From JBFJWU01 sp041623475 [NCBI: bacterium] (lineage in GTDB: Bacteria; J088): a stretch of 8,029 bases of DNA. The position numbers and the translations under genes were made by a program. The stretch lies in contig JBFJWU010000141.1 in the NCBI GenBank assembly GCA_041623475.1, forward strand, positions 1 to 8,029, given 5' to 3'. Below the pieces are notes generated by a model that saw only the letters and a program-made list of their open reading frames with translations, did no database searches and was not told where the DNA came from. Below, one piece after another: positions 6,537 through 8,029 of the stretch (position 1 is the stretch's first letter; each line of letters starts with the position of its first letter).

Positions 6537-7388
6537 GTGTCCGACCACAAATACGATATCGGGCTTTATGGTGGAGGATGGACAACGGGGCTGATTGCCC
6601 TGGTCCTGGCGGCCAATGGACGCCGCGTCCTTGTTCTCCGGCCTGACGTTGATCCAGAGGGTCTGCCGCGCCCGTTCCCGCAGTTGTCCTGCCAGCCGTG
6701 GCAGGAATTGCTTCGCTATCTGCCGACAGGAGCCGACCGCGAAAGCTGGACATACGCGGGGGGGCGGGTCCACGATGTGTTTTCGCGCCGCGTCATTGCA
6801 AATGCCGACGTTTCCGAAACACTGGAGCCTGGACCCGGGCTGTTTTCCGCCGGAGTACCAGATACAGCGTGGGCCTGGGCCGAGCCGGTCCGGGGATATC
6901 GCGAATTCCTGAGCCAGGTGTGGGAACAGGTCGTCGCCGCTGGCGCCACCGTTGTCGCAGCGCCGCCGGGAATCCAACTGCAAGGCGGGATCGTTCGCGC
7001 AACGGTTGTACAACGAGTTGAAACCCAACCGAAAACGTGGCACCTGGTTTTTCCCGGGCAGGGTATGTATTCAGCAGGGCCGCGGTTCCCCGAATACATT
7101 CCGATTTGCGGCACAGAGGGTTCATTACAATGGTGGTCTGATATGTCCCAACGTGCGCTTTGGTCCTGCGGCGCTGCCGACGAGACCAGTATCAGGTGGT
7201 TGCCGGATTTGAAACGTACGGCGATTATTACCCGTGCCGCGGCCTGGGGAGTGGTGTCGGCGCGACGTTGCCGGGTCCACACCGTGCCCCCGGTTGCCGC
7301 CACACCACCTGATGACTGGGCAGAATGGATCTGGTCTGTAATCGCACAATGCGGCGGCAAAGATGCACGTTTGTCGTTGGCAAAATAG
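6537..7388 (+). CDS. Unrecognised small protein with Rossmann-type dinucleotide-binding N-terminus
   Basis: I do not recognise a named family. Residues 6-37 look like a beta-alpha-beta FAD/NAD-binding unit: YDIGLYGGGWTTG, a helix rich in Ala/Leu, then RRVLVLRPD. The position at the end of the second strand that normally carries an acidic residue contacting the ribose is Arg35. The rest is rich in Trp (for example W102, W104, W179, W180) and I see no second FAD signature, no membrane segment and no catalytic motif. At 283 residues it is shorter than most flavin oxidoreductases. The start is GTG: the purN stop TAG (6531) is in the same frame, one GCG follows, then this GTG, and the Rossmann strand begins 5 residues in. 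With only 3 bases after purN it is probably translated by coupling. It may be a diverged oxidoreductase domain or a non-catalytic binding protein. The frame is intact, and a promoter for the next gene overlaps its end. Confidence 0.78.
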   Translation: MSDHKYDIGLYGGGWTTGLIALVLAANGRRVLVLRPDVDPEGLPRPFPQLSCQPWQELLRYLPTGADRESWTYAGGRVHDVFSRRVIANADVSETLEPGPGLFSAGVPDTAWAWAEPVRGYREFLSQVWEQVVAAGATVVAAPPGIQLQGGIVRATVVQRVETQPKTWHLVFPGQGMYSAGPRFPEYIPICGTEGSLQWWSDMSQRALWSCGAADETSIRWLPDLKRTAIITRAAAWGVVSARRCRVHTVPPVAATPPDDWAEWIWSVIAQCGGKDARLSLAK

Positions 7389-7405
7389 CCCGTTTTGTGT
7401 ATAGT
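7377..7405 (+). promoter_or_regulatory. Predicted sigma70 promoter for yajC-secD
   Basis: TTGGCA (7377-7382) matches the -35 consensus in five of six positions, TATAGT (7400-7405) matches the -10 in five of six, and the spacer is exactly 17 bases. It overlaps the last codons of the upstream gene, whose stop is TAG 7386-7388. A start near 7412 would give a leader of about 65 bases before yajC. This is the only promoter-like site in the window that I find convincing. It implies that yajC-secD can be transcribed apart from the purine genes. Confidence 0.62.
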
Positions 7406-7476
7406 GGAAACCTCTTCAAAGGCCCGTTTTTGCGTTCGCGCCAACGGTAAGCCAGACATTTCGGGAGATTAGCTAA

Positions 7477-7845
7477 ATGTCGAGTTTCGAGCTCGTACCA
7501 TCTGCATACGCCCAGTCAGACGGGGCGCCGCCGGGCGGCACGCTTGGGGCATTCATGCCCATTATCCTGATGTTCATGGTGTTCTATTTCCTGTTGATCC
7601 GTCCGCAACAGAAAAAGGTCAAGGAACACCAGGAAATGGTCCAGTCGCTGGAACGTGGCGACGAAGTTGTGACCCAGGGCGGGATCCACGGCACAGTTGT
7701 CGGGTTGACCGAAAATGTAGCCACGATCGAGGTTGGCTCAGTATCCAAAGACGGTGGCAAATCAGCAAATAATACAGTCCGGATCAAAGTCGATCGTGAA
7801 TCCATTGCCCGACGCAAGGGCGGCAAGGATGGAGCAGAAGATTGA
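7477..7845 (+). CDS. yajC: Sec translocase accessory subunit YajC
   Basis: YajC is a small inner-membrane protein that joins SecD and SecF in the SecDF-YajC complex, which assists export and release of proteins through SecYEG. The 122-residue product has a short periplasmic N-terminus (SSFELVPSAYAQSDGAPPGG), one membrane helix (about residues 24-41) and the family hallmark LLIRPQQKK right after it. A cytoplasmic domain follows with GDEVVTQGGIHGTVVG, then a Lys/Arg/Asp-rich tail. ATG 7477 has GGGAG 9 bases upstream (7463-7467). The 88-base gap before it carries its own promoter. The TGA stop overlaps the secD start by four bases. In many bacteria tgt precedes yajC; here it does not. Confidence 0.96.
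   Translation: MSSFELVPSAYAQSDGAPPGGTLGAFMPIILMFMVFYFLLIRPQQKKVKEHQEMVQSLERGDEVVTQGGIHGTVVGLTENVATIEVGSVSKDGGKSANNTVRIKVDRESIARRKGGKDGAED
7831..7834 (+). promoter_or_regulatory. Ribosome binding site supporting the TTG start of secD
   Basis: GGAG lies inside the end of yajC, 7 bases before TTG 7842. The alternative ATG at 7872 would remove the short cytoplasmic N-terminus before the first membrane helix. Confidence 0.6.
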
Positions 7846-8029
7846 ACCCGCAGATTAGAGTCCGTATCGGGATGATCGTGGCCGCCGTTATTGCCGGCTT
7901 GCTTTTTATCGTCCCGACTGTCAGTGATGCACCTCCGGAATGGCTGGCCGCGATTACGCCAGAGTCCGGAGCGAAGCTGGGCCTTGATTTGCAGGGCGGT
8001 ATGCATCTGGTGCTGTCCGTGGATGTCGA
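7842..8029 (+). CDS. secD: Protein translocase subunit SecD (3' end outside window)
   Basis: The first 62 residues are visible. SecD is a polytopic inner-membrane protein that, with SecF, uses the proton-motive force to help proteins move through SecYEG. The visible part has a short basic N-terminus (MNPQIRVRIG), the first membrane helix (about residues 11-26) and the conserved periplasmic motif LGLDLQGGMHLVL (46-58). The start is TTG 7842, overlapping the yajC stop as TTGA, with GGAG 7 bases upstream. No in-frame ATG is seen just before it, and the next one (7872) lies in the membrane helix. The GMHLVL form of the motif resembles delta-type SecD more than the enterobacterial one, from memory. 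secF is expected downstream. Confidence 0.96.
   Translation, partial: MNPQIRVRIGMIVAAVIAGLLFIVPTVSDAPPEWLAAITPESGAKLGLDLQGGMHLVLSVDV

Noticed and set aside
5961-7043. A 360-residue open frame on the - strand across purN and the Rossmann gene.
   Set aside because: It lies opposite two well-supported + strand genes, crosses their junction, and has a Cys/Arg/His/Pro-scattered composition with no domain. GC-rich third positions of the sense genes explain the lack of stops.
6716-7459. A 247-residue - strand frame covering the yajC promoter region and the Rossmann gene.
   Set aside because: Considered because the + strand gene is unrecognised. Rejected because the + frame begins with an ordered Rossmann pattern right after purN, while the - frame has no hydrophobic periodicity or motif.

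Overview
The window is a compact bacterial chromosomal segment, moderately GC-rich by eye, with every recognisable gene on the + strand. It reads from the body of a type IV pilus secretin (pilQ, 5' end outside the window) through a lipoprotein gene, aroQ, a pepP-type Xaa-Pro aminopeptidase, purM, purN, a small unrecognised Rossmann-fold protein and yajC, into the first 62 codons of secD. No stretch over 300 bases lacks a gene, and I see no tRNA, rRNA, CRISPR array, insertion sequence or phage gene. The gene set indicates a Gram-negative bacterium: outer-membrane secretin, lipoprotein with a lipobox, YajC/SecD. The AMIN-N0-N1-secretin layout of PilQ, the LGLDLQGGMHLVL form of the SecD motif, and aroQ plus a short pepP close behind pilQ recall Desulfuromonadota/Desulfobacterota (the former Deltaproteobacteria). 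That placement is inference from remembered families, not a computed phylogeny.

Layout. Positions 1-2417 encode PilQ. Its visible N-terminal part is an extremely acidic, repeat-built segment that starts with four 42-bp tandem repeats (9-176); an AMIN domain, a Pro/Glu linker, the N0 and N1 secretin domains and the C-terminal secretin pore follow. A lipoprotein of unknown function (2430-3179) follows 12 bases after the pilQ stop, with its ribosome binding site abutting that stop. aroQ (3186-3626, TTG start) comes 6 bases later and serves the shikimate pathway. A short-form Xaa-Pro aminopeptidase (about 3687-4787) follows, then purM (4806-5858) and purN (5928-6533), two enzymes of de novo purine synthesis. 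Three bases after purN lies a 283-residue protein with a glycine-rich dinucleotide-binding N-terminus but no other family signature that I recognise (6537-7388).

A well-formed sigma70-type promoter (7377-7405) overlaps the 3' end of that gene and probably starts a separate yajC-secD(-secF) transcript. yajC and secD overlap by four bases (TTGA), which suggests translational coupling of the Sec accessory proteins. The genes from pilQ to the Rossmann protein are closely spaced, and I see no convincing internal promoter or terminator, so they may be cotranscribed although their functions are mixed.

Most of the window is housekeeping. The parts that deserve attention are the polyanionic repeat extension of PilQ, the lipoprotein attached to it, and the small Rossmann protein beside purN. 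I do not see a wholly new multi-gene system.
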